This document shows positions 36,495 to 45,474 of a stretch of 64,000 nt of DNA, piece after piece. The notes beneath the pieces were generated by a model, which was not told where the DNA came from, made no database searches, and was given only the letters and a program-made list of their open reading frames with translations. Location: contig NZ_JAAOIV010000004.1 of NCBI RefSeq assembly GCF_011440275.1, positions 62,001-126,000 on the forward strand. Reading direction: 5' to 3'. Each line of letters starts with the position of its first letter. Positions within the stretch are counted from its first letter, which is position 1. A program made the translations under genes and the position numbers. The stretch is from Metallococcus carri (GTDB taxonomy: Bacteria > Actinomycetota > Actinomycetes > Actinomycetales > Dermatophilaceae).

Positions 36495-37574
36495 TCAGCC
36501 GCCGAGGCGGGCGCCGGACTCCACGTCGAACAGGTGCACGTGGTCGCCCTTGGGGACGAAGTGCACGGTCTCACCCTTCTGCGGCACCTGACGGCCGTCC
36601 ACGCGCGCGACGATCGGGGTGGCGGTCGCCTCGCTGCCGGGCACCCGGCCGTAGACATAGGCGTCGGCGCCAAGCTCCTCGACCACGTCGACCTCGACCG
36701 GCAGGCCGGAGCCGTCGGTGGCCGGCGTCATGTCCTCGGGGCGGACGCCGAAGGTGACCTCGCGGGCGCCATTCAGCACACCGCGCTCGATGGGATAGGT
36801 GCCATTGCCCAGCTGTACACCACCGTCGGTCACCGGCAACTTCATCAGGTTCATCGCGGGGGAGCCGATGAAGCCGGCGACGAAGACATTGTCCGGGTGG
36901 TCGTACATCCGGCGCGGGGTGTCGCACTGCTGCAGCACACCGTCCTTGAGCACCGCGACGCGGTCACCCATCGTCATCGCCTCGACCTGGTCGTGGGTGA
37001 CGTAGACGGTGGTGACCCCGAGCCGGCGCTGCAGCGAGGCGATCTGGGTGCGGGTCTGCACGCGCAGCTTCGCATCGAGGTTGGACAGCGGCTCGTCCAT
37101 CAAGAAGACCTGCGGGCTGCGCACGATCGCGCGGCCCATCGCGACGCGCTGGCGCTGACCACCGGACAGCTGCTTGGGCTTGCGGTCCAGATAGGGCTCG
37201 AGGTCGAGGATCTTGGCGGCCTCTTCGACCCGCTTGCGGATCTCGCCCTTGTCGACGCCGGCGATCTTGAGCGCGAAGCCCATGTTGTCGGCCACGGTCA
37301 TGTGCGGGTAGAGCGCGTAGTTCTGGAAGACCATCGCCACATCGCGCTCCTTGGGCGACAGGCGGGTGACATCGCGGTCGCCGATCAGGATGCGCCCGGA
37401 GTTGACCTCCTCCAGGCCGGCGAGCATGCGCAGTGCGGTGGACTTACCCGAACCGGAGGGACCGACGAGGACGAGGAATTCGCCGTCCTGGATGTCGATG
37501 TTGAGCTTGTCGACCGAGGGGGTGGTGGCCCCGGGATAGACCCGGGTCGCCTCGTCGTAGGTGACCGTAGCCAT
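36495..37574 (-). CDS. msiK: Multi-sugar ABC transporter ATPase (MsiK/UgpC type)
   Basis: 359 residues. Walker A GPSGSGKST at residues 38-46, signature LSGGQRQRVAMGRA, Walker B VFLMDEPLSNLDAKL, then a C-terminal TOBE/MalK regulatory domain (from about 240, FGVRPEDMTPA). Streptomyces MsiK energises many sugar importers. Here it is divergent from malEFG and is the only sugar-importer ATPase in the window, while two complete permease sets lack one. It is monocistronic, with a long hairpin after it. Confidence 0.93.
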   Translation of the reverse strand: MATVTYDEATRVYPGATTPSVDKLNIDIQDGEFLVLVGPSGSGKSTALRMLAGLEEVNSGRILIGDRDVTRLSPKERDVAMVFQNYALYPHMTVADNMGFALKIAGVDKGEIRKRVEEAAKILDLEPYLDRKPKQLSGGQRQRVAMGRAIVRSPQVFLMDEPLSNLDAKLRVQTRTQIASLQRRLGVTTVYVTHDQVEAMTMGDRVAVLKDGVLQQCDTPRRMYDHPDNVFVAGFIGSPAMNLMKLPVTDGGVQLGNGTYPIERGVLNGAREVTFGVRPEDMTPATDGSGLPVEVDVVEELGADAYVYGRVPGSEATATPIVARVDGRQVPQKGETVHFVPKGDHVHLFDVESGARLGG

Positions 37575-37701
37575 AGGAAATCTCCTTCACCGGCAGGAAC
37601 GTGCCGGACGATCCGTTGTGAAAGTCGGCCCGACGTGGGCCGGGTCACATCCTGGCTCATGACGGGGCGCAGCGGAAGGGGTCGGCGCCGGCCAATGTCA
37701 C

Positions 37702-37744
37702 GATCTTGCAGCGCGGACTGCAAGATCTTGCACGAACCTGCAGG
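37702..37744. promoter_or_regulatory. Putative MalR operator in the divergent msiK/malE spacer
   Basis: GATCTTGCA (37702-37710) and TGCAAGATC (37719-37727) form a perfect 9-bp inverted repeat over an 8-bp spacer. Further CTTGCA (37727-37732) and CCTGCAGG (37737-37744) follow. Repeated CTTGCA/TGCAAG motifs resemble the sites of Streptomyces MalR/Reg1. The local regulator gene is at 43611. Position suits repression of malE, perhaps also of msiK. Confidence 0.65.
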
Positions 37745-37812
37745 CGGTGTCATAGTGATCGCCATCACACGGACGTGAGCACCGACGCTCGTCTTTTTCA
37801 AGGAGTTCCCCC

Positions 37813-39153
37813 ATGAAGCGTTCCCTCGTCGTCGCCCTCGCGGGCACGGCCCTGGTCCTGTCGGGCTGCGGTGGCAGCAGCAGCGGCGGCGGCAACAGCA
37901 GCACCGCGTCGTCCTCATCCGGCGGCTCGGGCAGCTCGTCGGCCGGCTCGGGGTCGAGCACCGCCGCGGCCGCGCCGACCTCGGTCTCGACCGACAAGCC
38001 GCAGCGCGACGCGAACGCCGACCTGGTGATCTGGGCCGACGCCACCGCCGCGCCGGTCGTGCAGAAGCTCGCCGACAAGTTCGCCGCCAAGAACGGCATC
38101 AAGGTCGCGGTCCAGATCGCCAACGACGTGCGCGGGCAGTACGAAACCGCGTTCAAGGCCGGCCAGGCCCCCGACGTCATCGTGGGCGCACACGACTGGC
38201 TGGGTGAGCTCGTCGCCAACGGCGCGGTCGCCCCGCTGCAGGTGCCGGCCTCGGTTGAGTCGGGCTTCACCAAGAACGCCGTCGCCGCGACCAAGTTCAA
38301 CAACCAGACCTACGCCGTGCCGTATGGCGTCGAGAACCTCGCGCTCGTGCGCAACACCGCCCTGGCCCCGACCGCGCCGAAGACGATGGACGACCTGATC
38401 AAGGCCGGCACCGCCTGCGTGAGCTCGAAGAAGTGCACCAACATCTTGTCCAACCAGGTCGGCAAGCAGGGCAATGCCTACAACGCCTATCCCTTCCTGT
38501 CCGCCTTCGGCGGCGGCATCTTCGGCACCAAGGCCAACGGCGACTACGACCCGAACAACCTGATCGTCGACTCGCCGAACACCCTCAAGGGCGCGGCGCT
38601 GCTCGCCCAGCTCGGCAAGCAGAAGGTGCTGTCGACCAATATCGACGACACCAACGCCGACAACCTGTTCGCGACCGGCAAGACGCCCTTCGAGATCACC
38701 GGCCCGTGGTCGCTGCCCGCCTTCCAGAAGGCTGGCGTGAAGTATGCCGTCGACCCGCTGCCCACCGTTGCCGGTGGCGGCCAGATGGTGCCCTTCCTCG
38801 GCGTGCAGATGTTCTATGTCTCCGCCAAGGCCAAGAACGCCACCATCGCCCAGCAGTTCGTCACCAACTACGTGACCACCAAGGACGCCCAGGTCCAGCT
38901 GTTCCAGGTGGGCAAGCGTCCGCCGGCCCTCACCGCGGCCTACGACGAGGTCGCCAAGACCGACCCGGATGTCGCCGCGTGGAACACCGCCGGCAAGAAC
39001 GGCAAGCTCATGCCGAATATCCCGGCGATGAACTCGGTGTGGGGCCCGCTCGGTCAGGCCGAGGCCGACGTCGTCTCGGGCAAGGCCCAGCCGGACGCCC
39101 GGTTCAAGAAGGCGGCCACGGAGATCTCCGCCGCCATCAAGTCCGGCAAGTGA
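37813..39153 (+). CDS. malE: Maltose/maltodextrin-binding lipoprotein
   Basis: 446 residues. Lipobox VLSGC with Cys19, then a Ser/Gly-rich linker (about 20-60) and a MalE-type fold: LVIWADATAAPVVQKLADKF, APDVIVGAHDWLGELVANG, YAVPYGVENLALVRN and FEITGPWSLPAF. Three extra cysteines (CVSSKKC region) lie in the first lobe. It binds malto-oligosaccharides outside the cell and delivers them to MalFG. A stable hairpin follows its stop codon. Confidence 0.94.
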   Translation: MKRSLVVALAGTALVLSGCGGSSSGGGNSSTASSSSGGSGSSSAGSGSSTAAAAPTSVSTDKPQRDANADLVIWADATAAPVVQKLADKFAAKNGIKVAVQIANDVRGQYETAFKAGQAPDVIVGAHDWLGELVANGAVAPLQVPASVESGFTKNAVAATKFNNQTYAVPYGVENLALVRNTALAPTAPKTMDDLIKAGTACVSSKKCTNILSNQVGKQGNAYNAYPFLSAFGGGIFGTKANGDYDPNNLIVDSPNTLKGAALLAQLGKQKVLSTNIDDTNADNLFATGKTPFEITGPWSLPAFQKAGVKYAVDPLPTVAGGGQMVPFLGVQMFYVSAKAKNATIAQQFVTNYVTTKDAQVQLFQVGKRPPALTAAYDEVAKTDPDVAAWNTAGKNGKLMPNIPAMNSVWGPLGQAEADVVSGKAQPDARFKKAATEISAAIKSGK

Positions 39154-39158
39154 TGACC

Positions 39159-39202
39159 CCGCCGGTGGCGGGACGTCGATCGAGACGTTCCGCCACCGGC
39201 GG
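39159..39202. terminator. Intercistronic hairpin after malE
   Basis: A perfect 13-bp stem, CCGCCGGTGGCGG (39159-39171) with CCGCCACCGGCGG (39190-39202), loop 18 nt. Placed between malE and malF, like the hairpin after the other binding-protein gene. Confidence 0.75.
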
Positions 39203-39246
39203 CCACGGCCGGCATACCGGCTGGTGTGCCCCAACGCGGAGGAAGT

Positions 39247-40860
39247 ATGTCGACCGACCCGTCCCCTGAGCCGACCGGGACCACCCCCTCGGGCGCCGGG
39301 AACCCGATGCTGTTCCACCACGGCAAGACGCCGGCGTGGGCGCTCGCGGCGAAGTGGATCCTGATCGCGCTCGCGCTCGTGCTGTGCGGCTATATCGCGA
39401 TGCGGCTGTCCGATCTCGGCTACACCATGTGGGTGGTGCTGGTCGCCTTCGTCGCGATGATCATCCTGGCGGTCTACGGCACCAAGCGCGCGGTGCCGAT
39501 GAAGTATCTGCTGCCCGGGCTGATCCTGATGCTCGGCCTGCAGATCTGGCCGATCGTCTACACCGGCGCCACCGCGTTCAGCAATTACGGGCAGGGGCAC
39601 CTCGCCACCAAGGAGGAGGCGACCGCCCAGGACATCGCCTACTCGGTGCAACAGGTCGCCGGCTCCAAGCCCTACGGCCTCGCGGTCGCGGTCAAGGACG
39701 GCGAGCCGGTCGCCACCGGCGAGTTGTACTTCCTGCTCACCGACCCGGCCGGCAAGAACTTCGTCGGTGACGCCAAGGGCCTGACGCCGCTCACCGACCC
39801 CGGCGTGAAGGTCGAGTCCGGCTCGATCAGCACCGCCCCCGGTTATCGCATCCTGAACCTGCGCGAGGCCAACCGGCGCAGCAAGGACCTGGCCAACTTC
39901 GCCGTGCCCACCGCGAACGGCGGCGGCATCAAGGCCAGCGGCATCTCGCTCGCCTTCGAGGGTCGCCCGACGCTGGTGTGGGACAAGAAGGCCGACACCA
40001 TCACCGACAGCCAGACCAAGCAGGTGTATGTCGCCCGCGGCGCCCGCTGGGTGCCCAAGGACGGTCAGGGTCAGCCGCTGCCGGTGGGCTGGAAGGAGAA
40101 TGTCGGGTTCCAGAACTTCAAGACGGTGTTCACCGACCCGACCTTGCGCACCGGCTTCGTCAAGGTCTTCGGCTGGAACCTCGCCTTCGCCGCGCTGAGC
40201 GTTCTGACCACCTTCATCCTCGGCATGCTGCTCGCCCTGCTGCTCAACGACCCGCGGATCAAGGGGCGCGGCCTCTACCGCTCGCTGCTGATCCTGCCCT
40301 ACGCCATCCCGGTGTTCGTCTCGGCGCTGGTGTGGCAGTCGATGTTCAACCAGGAGTTCGGGCTGGTCAACAACCTGACCCATCTCAATGTCGACTGGTT
40401 CGGCAACACCTGGGCTGCGCGCAGCGCGGTGCTGCTCACCAACCTGTGGCTCGGGTTCCCCTACATGTTCATCGTGTGCACCGGTGCGCTGCAGTCGATT
40501 CCGGACGACGTGATGGAGGCGGCGCGGATCGACGGCGCGAGCCCGTTGCGGATGTTGCGCTCGATCATCATGCCGCTGCTGCTCGTGGCGGTCGGGCCGC
40601 TGCTGATCGCGTCCTTCGCCTTCAACTTCAACAACTTCGGGCTGATCCAGTTGCTCACCGGCGGGGGCCCGTTCAACACCGGCAACGCCCAGATCGGCTC
40701 GACCGACCTGCTGATCAACATGGCCTACCGCCTGGCGATCAACGGCACCTCGCCCAACTACGGCCTGGCCTCGGCGGTCGCGATCATCATCTTCTTCATC
40801 GTCGCGGTGATCAGCCTGCCGGGCTTCCTGCGGTCCAAGGCCCTCGAGGAGGTCAACTGA
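39247..40860 (+). CDS. malF: Maltose transporter permease with long external loop
   Basis: 537 residues. Three N-terminal spans (about 30-110) are followed by a loop of roughly 170 residues rich in polar segments (the MalF P2-type domain that contacts the binding protein in E. coli), then the conserved transporter core of five or six spans with EAA motif IPDDVMEAARIDGASPLRML and the terminal NTGNAQIGSTDLL region. Start ATG 39247 follows GGAGGAAG. It overlaps malG by one base. Confidence 0.94.
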   Translation: MSTDPSPEPTGTTPSGAGNPMLFHHGKTPAWALAAKWILIALALVLCGYIAMRLSDLGYTMWVVLVAFVAMIILAVYGTKRAVPMKYLLPGLILMLGLQIWPIVYTGATAFSNYGQGHLATKEEATAQDIAYSVQQVAGSKPYGLAVAVKDGEPVATGELYFLLTDPAGKNFVGDAKGLTPLTDPGVKVESGSISTAPGYRILNLREANRRSKDLANFAVPTANGGGIKASGISLAFEGRPTLVWDKKADTITDSQTKQVYVARGARWVPKDGQGQPLPVGWKENVGFQNFKTVFTDPTLRTGFVKVFGWNLAFAALSVLTTFILGMLLALLLNDPRIKGRGLYRSLLILPYAIPVFVSALVWQSMFNQEFGLVNNLTHLNVDWFGNTWAARSAVLLTNLWLGFPYMFIVCTGALQSIPDDVMEAARIDGASPLRMLRSIIMPLLLVAVGPLLIASFAFNFNNFGLIQLLTGGGPFNTGNAQIGSTDLLINMAYRLAINGTSPNYGLASAVAIIIFFIVAVISLPGFLRSKALEEVN

Positions 40861-41771
40861 TGTCCACCGCCGCGGTCCCCGATGCCACGCCCGAGCGGTC
40901 TCCCGGAGTCCAGCAGGACCCGGCCGGGACCTTCGGGAAGGTGTGGTGGAAGCACCTGCTCGCGATCCTGGCGCTGCTCTTCGCCATCTTCCCGATCGTC
41001 TTCGTCATCTCCGCGGCGCTGAACCCGGCGGGCACCATGTCCGCCTCCTCGCTGCTGCCGCGCGGGTTCTCGCTGGCCAACTTCCGCGATCTGTTGCAGG
41101 ATCCGGCCCGGCCGTTCCTCACGTGGTACAAGAACTCGCTGGTCATCTCGCTGCTGGCGGCATTGTTCTCGACCTTCATCGGCGCGTGCTCGGCCTATGT
41201 CTTCTCGCGCATGCGTTTCCGCGGCCGCCGGGCCGGCCTGATGGCGCTGTTGCTGTTGCAGATGTTCCCGGCGCTGCTCGCCTTCGTCGGTCTCTACATC
41301 ACCTTCAGCAAGATCGGCGAGATCGTGCCGCCCTTCGGGCTCAACACCAGCTGGGGCATCATCCTGGTCTACCTCGGCGGCGCGATGGGCGGCAGTGTGT
41401 GGCTGCTCAAGGGCTATTTCGACACGGTGCCGAAGGAGCTCGACGAGGCAGCCCTGGTCGATGGCGCCTCCCACGCGCGGATCTTCTTCACGATCACGCT
41501 GCGGCTGGTCACCCCGATCCTGGTGACGGTCTTCATGACCTCCTTCGTCGGCGTCTTCGGCGAGTTCATGCTCGCGAGCATCTTCCTCACCAACGCCGAC
41601 GCCCAGACCCTCGCCGTCGGTCTCTACGGCATGACCGTCGGCAACACCAAGTTCGCCCTCTTCGGTGAGTTCGCGGCGGGCGCGCTGTTGTCGGCGATCC
41701 CGATCGCGGCGCTCTACCTGGTCTTCCAGAAGCAGCTGGCCGGTGGTCTCACCCAGGGCTCGGTGAAGTGA
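40860..41771 (+). CDS. malG: Maltose transporter permease
   Basis: 303 residues, six spans starting HLLAILALLFAIFPIVFVIS. The EAA loop is VPKELDEAALVDGASHARIF. It is the partner of MalF. The stop codon overlaps the start of the amylase gene, continuing the malEFG-GH13-malR operon. Confidence 0.94.
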   Translation: MSTAAVPDATPERSPGVQQDPAGTFGKVWWKHLLAILALLFAIFPIVFVISAALNPAGTMSASSLLPRGFSLANFRDLLQDPARPFLTWYKNSLVISLLAALFSTFIGACSAYVFSRMRFRGRRAGLMALLLLQMFPALLAFVGLYITFSKIGEIVPPFGLNTSWGIILVYLGGAMGGSVWLLKGYFDTVPKELDEAALVDGASHARIFFTITLRLVTPILVTVFMTSFVGVFGEFMLASIFLTNADAQTLAVGLYGMTVGNTKFALFGEFAAGALLSAIPIAALYLVFQKQLAGGLTQGSVK

Positions 41772-43627
41772 TGCCGCTGCCGGACCTGCTGGCCCGGCCG
41801 CACCACGACGGGTCAGCGCTCTACGTCTCCAACGCTGCCCCGGCACTCGGGGAGACGGTGACCGTGCGCGTGCGCGTGCCGGATGTCTTCGCCATCGACG
41901 AGCTGCACGTGCGGCAAGTCATCGACGGCGAGCCGCGCTTCGCCGATGCGGCGGTGACCCATCGCGGCGACGGGGAGACCTGGTGGTCTGCGCAGGTGGC
42001 GTGCCACAACCCGGTGACCAACTACCGCTTCATCATCCGCGGCGAGCACACCGGATATCTGTGGCTCAACGGCACCGGCCTGCACGAACGGGACGTGCCC
42101 GACGCAGCGGACTTCCGCCTCGTGACGTATGCCGCCCCGCCCGCCTGGGCGGCCGATGCCGTTGTCTACCAAGTGTTTCCAGATCGGTTCGCCCGCTCCG
42201 CGGCGGCCGACGACCGGCCGGTTCCGGACTGGGCCGTGCCGGCCCGCTGGGACGACCCGGTCGACACCACGACACCGGACGCGACCGGTGCGCAGCTCTT
42301 CGGCGGTGACCTCGACGGAGTGCGCGAGCATCTGGACCACCTGGTGCGGCTCGGGGTGAACGTGCTCTACCTGACGCCGTTCTTCCCGGCCCGGTCCAAC
42401 CACCGCTACGACGCATCCAGCTTCACCCGGGTCGACCCCGTGCTCGGCGGGGACGACGCGATGGTGCGGCTCGTGCGAGAGGCGCACGAGCGCGGCATAC
42501 GGGTGATGGGAGACCTGACCACCAATCACACCGGCGCGGGGCACGAATGGTTCGCCGCGGCGCAGGCCGATCCCGCTGCGCCGCAACGGGATTACTACTA
42601 CTTCGCGGACGATGGATCGTATGCCGCGTGGCTCGGCGTGCCATCGTTGCCGAAGCTCGATCACCGCAGCGCGGGGTTGCAGCGCGAGCTCTTCGACGGC
42701 CCTGACTCGGTCACCCAGCGGTGGCTCACCGGGCCGGACTCGCTCGACGGCTGGCGGGTCGACGTGGCGAATATGACCGGGCGATTCGGCGCGATCGACG
42801 TCAACCACGCGGTGGCACGGCACATGCGCGCCGCGATGCTGGCGGCCGATCCGGACGCGCTGCTGGTCGGCGAGCACTGTCACGACCACGCCTCGGACGC
42901 CCAGGGTGACGGCTGGCACGGCGTCATGAACTACTCGGGCTTCACCCGGCCGGTGTGGACGTGGTTGCGGGACAAGGGTTTCGCGCCGAACTTCCTCGGC
43001 TCGCCGCTGATGGTGCCGCGGCTCGGTGGCGGACTGGTCGCGGACACGATGACGGAGTTCGGGGCTCTCGTGCCATGGCGCAGCCGCACGCACAGCTTCA
43101 ACCTCGTCGGCTCACACGACACCACCCGGATCCGCACGCTCGTCGGCGACGACCCGGCCGGGGTGATCGTCGCGGCCGCCCTGCTCTTCACCATGCCGGG
43201 CATCCCGATGTTCACCTATGGCGACGAGATCGGCATGCCGGGCACCTTCGGCGAGGACGGCCGCCGGCCGATGCCGTGGGACGAATCGCGTTGGGACCAC
43301 ACGCTTCTCGCGGCATACCTCGAACTCATCGCGGCCCGGCACCAGCACGGCGCGTTGCGCGAGGGCGGGCTACGCTGGGTGCACGCGGACGACGATGCGT
43401 TGGTGTTCCTGCGGGAATCGGCCGACGAATCGGTTTTGGTGCACGTCGCGCGGCAGGCCCACGAGCCGATCCGCATCGATAGTGCGTTGCTGCCCGGCAT
43501 CGACGGCGGGACACTGGTGGGCGGTGACTCGATCACGGCCTCCACCGACGTGATCGACGTTCGTGCCGACGGCCCGACCTATGGACTGTGGAGCTGGAAG
43601 GCGGTGGGACATGGCGAAGCTCGCTGA
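41771..43627 (+). CDS. Cytoplasmic GH13 glycoside hydrolase (maltogenic amylase/neopullulanase-like)
   Basis: 618 residues without a signal peptide. An N-terminal beta-sandwich (about 1-125) precedes the TIM barrel. Conserved GH13 regions are present: nucleophile Asp331 in GWRVDVAN, acid/base Glu368 in LVGEHC, and transition-state Asp450 in GSHDTTR; region I is GDLTTNHTG. It would hydrolyse imported maltodextrin or cyclodextrin. A GTG three bases upstream (41768) is an alternative start. The gene overlaps malG upstream and the repressor gene downstream by 17 bp. Confidence 0.92.
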   Translation: MPLPDLLARPHHDGSALYVSNAAPALGETVTVRVRVPDVFAIDELHVRQVIDGEPRFADAAVTHRGDGETWWSAQVACHNPVTNYRFIIRGEHTGYLWLNGTGLHERDVPDAADFRLVTYAAPPAWAADAVVYQVFPDRFARSAAADDRPVPDWAVPARWDDPVDTTTPDATGAQLFGGDLDGVREHLDHLVRLGVNVLYLTPFFPARSNHRYDASSFTRVDPVLGGDDAMVRLVREAHERGIRVMGDLTTNHTGAGHEWFAAAQADPAAPQRDYYYFADDGSYAAWLGVPSLPKLDHRSAGLQRELFDGPDSVTQRWLTGPDSLDGWRVDVANMTGRFGAIDVNHAVARHMRAAMLAADPDALLVGEHCHDHASDAQGDGWHGVMNYSGFTRPVWTWLRDKGFAPNFLGSPLMVPRLGGGLVADTMTEFGALVPWRSRTHSFNLVGSHDTTRIRTLVGDDPAGVIVAAALLFTMPGIPMFTYGDEIGMPGTFGEDGRRPMPWDESRWDHTLLAAYLELIAARHQHGALREGGLRWVHADDDALVFLRESADESVLVHVARQAHEPIRIDSALLPGIDGGTLVGGDSITASTDVIDVRADGPTYGLWSWKAVGHGEAR

Positions 43628-44594
43628 GATCGCGGCGCACGCCGGCGTCAGCGAAGCGACGGTCAGCCGGGTGCTCAACGACAAGACGAATGTCGCCGAG
43701 GCCACCCGTGCGCTGGTGCTCACCTCGATCGACGTGCTCGGCTACGAGCGGCCCAGCAACCTGCGCCGGCGGATGGTCGGCCTGGTCGGGTTGATCGTGC
43801 CCGAGCTGACCAACCCGGTCTTCCCGCTGTTCGCCCAGACCATCCAAACCCGTTTGGCCGCAATGGGTTACACCGCTGTGCTGTGCACCCAGGCGCCGGG
43901 TGGCGCGCAGGAGGACGACTACATCTCGATGCTGCTCGAGCGCGGCGTCGCCGGTGTCGTCTTCGTGAGCGGCCGGCACGCCGACCTCACCGCCGACCTC
44001 GGGATCTACCGCGACCTGTCGGCTCGCGGGCTGCCGATGGTCACGATCAACGGTCACCGCGGTGAGATCGACGCGCCGTCACTGTCGACCGACGAGCGCG
44101 CCTCGGTGCGGATGGCGGTCGCGCATCTGCGCCAGCTCGGGCACACCCGGATCGGCCTGGCCACGGGTCAGGGCCGTTATGTGCCGAGCGAGCGCAAGCT
44201 GGAGGCCTTCCGGGAGCTGGTGCCCGACGGTGAGGTGCAGCAGACCTGGTTCTCGGTCGAGGGTGGCGAGCTCGCCGGTCGGGCGCTGATCGAGTCGGGT
44301 GTCACCGGCATCGTCTGTGGCTCGGATCTGATGGCGCTCGGGGTGATCCGGGCGGCGGAGCAGGCGGGCGTCGCCGTGCCGGAGCAGTTGTCGGTCATCG
44401 GGTATGACGGCTCGCTGGTCACGCAGTACACCTGGCCCCCGCTCACCACCTTGCGCCAGGACGTCACGGGTCTGTCGGGCGCGGCCGTGCATGCGCTGGG
44501 CGAAGAGATCGCCGGCCATCCCCACCCGCGCGGTGAGACGCTCTTCGCGCCGGAGTTGATCGTCCGCAGCTCCACCGCGCCGCCGCCGCGCTGA
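43611..44594 (+). CDS. LacI-family repressor, probable MalR
   Basis: 327 residues. HTH and hinge MAKLAEIAAHAGVSEATVSR with VLNDKTNVAEATRALV; sensor domain with GLIVPELTNPVFPLFAQ, GVAGVVFVSG, TRIGLATG, GIVCGSDLMALGVIRAAEQAG and SVIGYDGS. Last gene of the malEFG-GH13 operon, so it probably represses that operon in the absence of maltodextrin through the CTTGCA/TGCAAG sites at 37702-37744. ATG 43611 is the start that preserves the HTH. Confidence 0.93.
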   Translation: MAKLAEIAAHAGVSEATVSRVLNDKTNVAEATRALVLTSIDVLGYERPSNLRRRMVGLVGLIVPELTNPVFPLFAQTIQTRLAAMGYTAVLCTQAPGGAQEDDYISMLLERGVAGVVFVSGRHADLTADLGIYRDLSARGLPMVTINGHRGEIDAPSLSTDERASVRMAVAHLRQLGHTRIGLATGQGRYVPSERKLEAFRELVPDGEVQQTWFSVEGGELAGRALIESGVTGIVCGSDLMALGVIRAAEQAGVAVPEQLSVIGYDGSLVTQYTWPPLTTLRQDVTGLSGAAVHALGEEIAGHPHPRGETLFAPELIVRSSTAPPPR

Positions 44595-44624
44595 CGGAGT
44601 GAGGTCACGCGCAGACCGTCCGGC

Positions 44625-44694
44625 CACTCGCATGCCGTGACCACCGCATGCAAGTGACCTCCCGGCCTGCAAGTGCCGTGGCGGCATGCGGGTG
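44625..44694. repeat. GCATGC-core array, 19-bp period, second copy
   Basis: Cores start at 44630 (GCATGCC), 44646 (GCATGCA), 44665 (GCCTGCA) and 44684 (GCATGCG): steps of 16, 19 and 19 bp. The first unit reads CACTCGCATGCC and the others are its reverse complement type (CGCATGCAAGTG, GCCTGCAAGTG, GGCATGCGGGTG). The 16-bp step is the same centre of symmetry seen at 8740/8756. It fills the gap between the convergent repressor and otsB genes. Confidence 0.85.
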
Positions 44695-44703
44695 CCGGGC
44701 GGC

Positions 44704-45474
44704 TCAGCTGGTGCCGGCGCGGCGCAGGTCGGCGAGGTCGGCGAGCAGGCTGGCCACCGCCTCAGGGTCCGGAATCCGTTGTGTCGCAGCGGTTTTCCCC
44801 GGGCCCACCTTGACCGTGAGGTTCGGTGGCGGCAGCACGGCGAAGGCCGTTTCGTCGGTGACATCGTCACCCAGGTAGAGCGTCGCCTCAGCACCGACGC
44901 GTTGTGCCAGCGCGGTGAGCGCGACCCCCTTGTTGACGTCGAGCACTCCGGCTTCGACGATGCTCTTGCCAGCCATGACGTGCACATCGGGGTGCGCCTG
45001 GGTGATCGCCATACCGTCCGCGGCCGCGGCAGCAGCGGCCTCCTCGGACAGCCCGCGGGTGTGCAGCACGACATTGGCGGGCTTGTGCTCCAGCCGGGTG
45101 CCCGGGTGCCGGCCCGCGACCTGTTCGAGGTATGCCGTCGCCCGCGCCAAACGCTCCTGCGCAGCAGCGTCCAACCGGGCCTCGATCGGCAGCGGCACGG
45201 CGGGCTCACCACCGTGCGAGCCGATCAGCACGATCGGGTCGTCCTCGGTGAGGCCGGTCAGCGTGCGCAGGGTGGCCAGGTCGCGGCCGGACACGATGGC
45301 GACGGCGGTGTCCGGCATACCTGCTAATGAACGCAACGCGGACAGTGACTGCGGCAGGGCGCGCGCATCGTCCGGGCGCATCACCAAGGGCGCCAGCACG
45401 CCGTCGAAGTCGCTGGCGACGAGCACCCGGCCGGTGCCGGCGAAGGACGCCAGCGCGGAGGACAGCGCGGTCAT
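44704..45474 (-). CDS. otsB: Trehalose-6-phosphate phosphatase
   Basis: 256 residues, HAD-family. Motif I is DFDGVLAP (Asp22 and Asp24); motif IV is [23 protein letters not shown] and GSHGGE are typical of OtsB. It removes the phosphate from trehalose-6-P. ATG 45474 overlaps the otsA stop (ATGA), so the pair is translationally coupled in the order otsA-otsB. Confidence 0.95.
   Translation of the reverse strand: MTALSSALASFAGTGRVLVASDFDGVLAPLVMRPDDARALPQSLSALRSLAGMPDTAVAIVSGRDLATLRTLTGLTEDDPIVLIGSHGGEPAVPLPIEARLDAAAQERLARATAYLEQVAGRHPGTRLEHKPANVVLHTRGLSEEAAAAAAADGMAITQAHPDVHVMAGKSIVEAGVLDVNKGVALTALAQRVGAEATLYLGDDVTDETAFAVLPPPNLTVKVGPGKTAATQRIPDPEAVASLLADLADLRRAGTS

Noticed and set aside
37915-40383. 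822-codon open frame opposite malE/malF
   Set aside because: Its composition (His/Arg/Gly/Val/Asp-rich, no domain) is that of a codon-bias shadow; malE and malF are real on the other strand.
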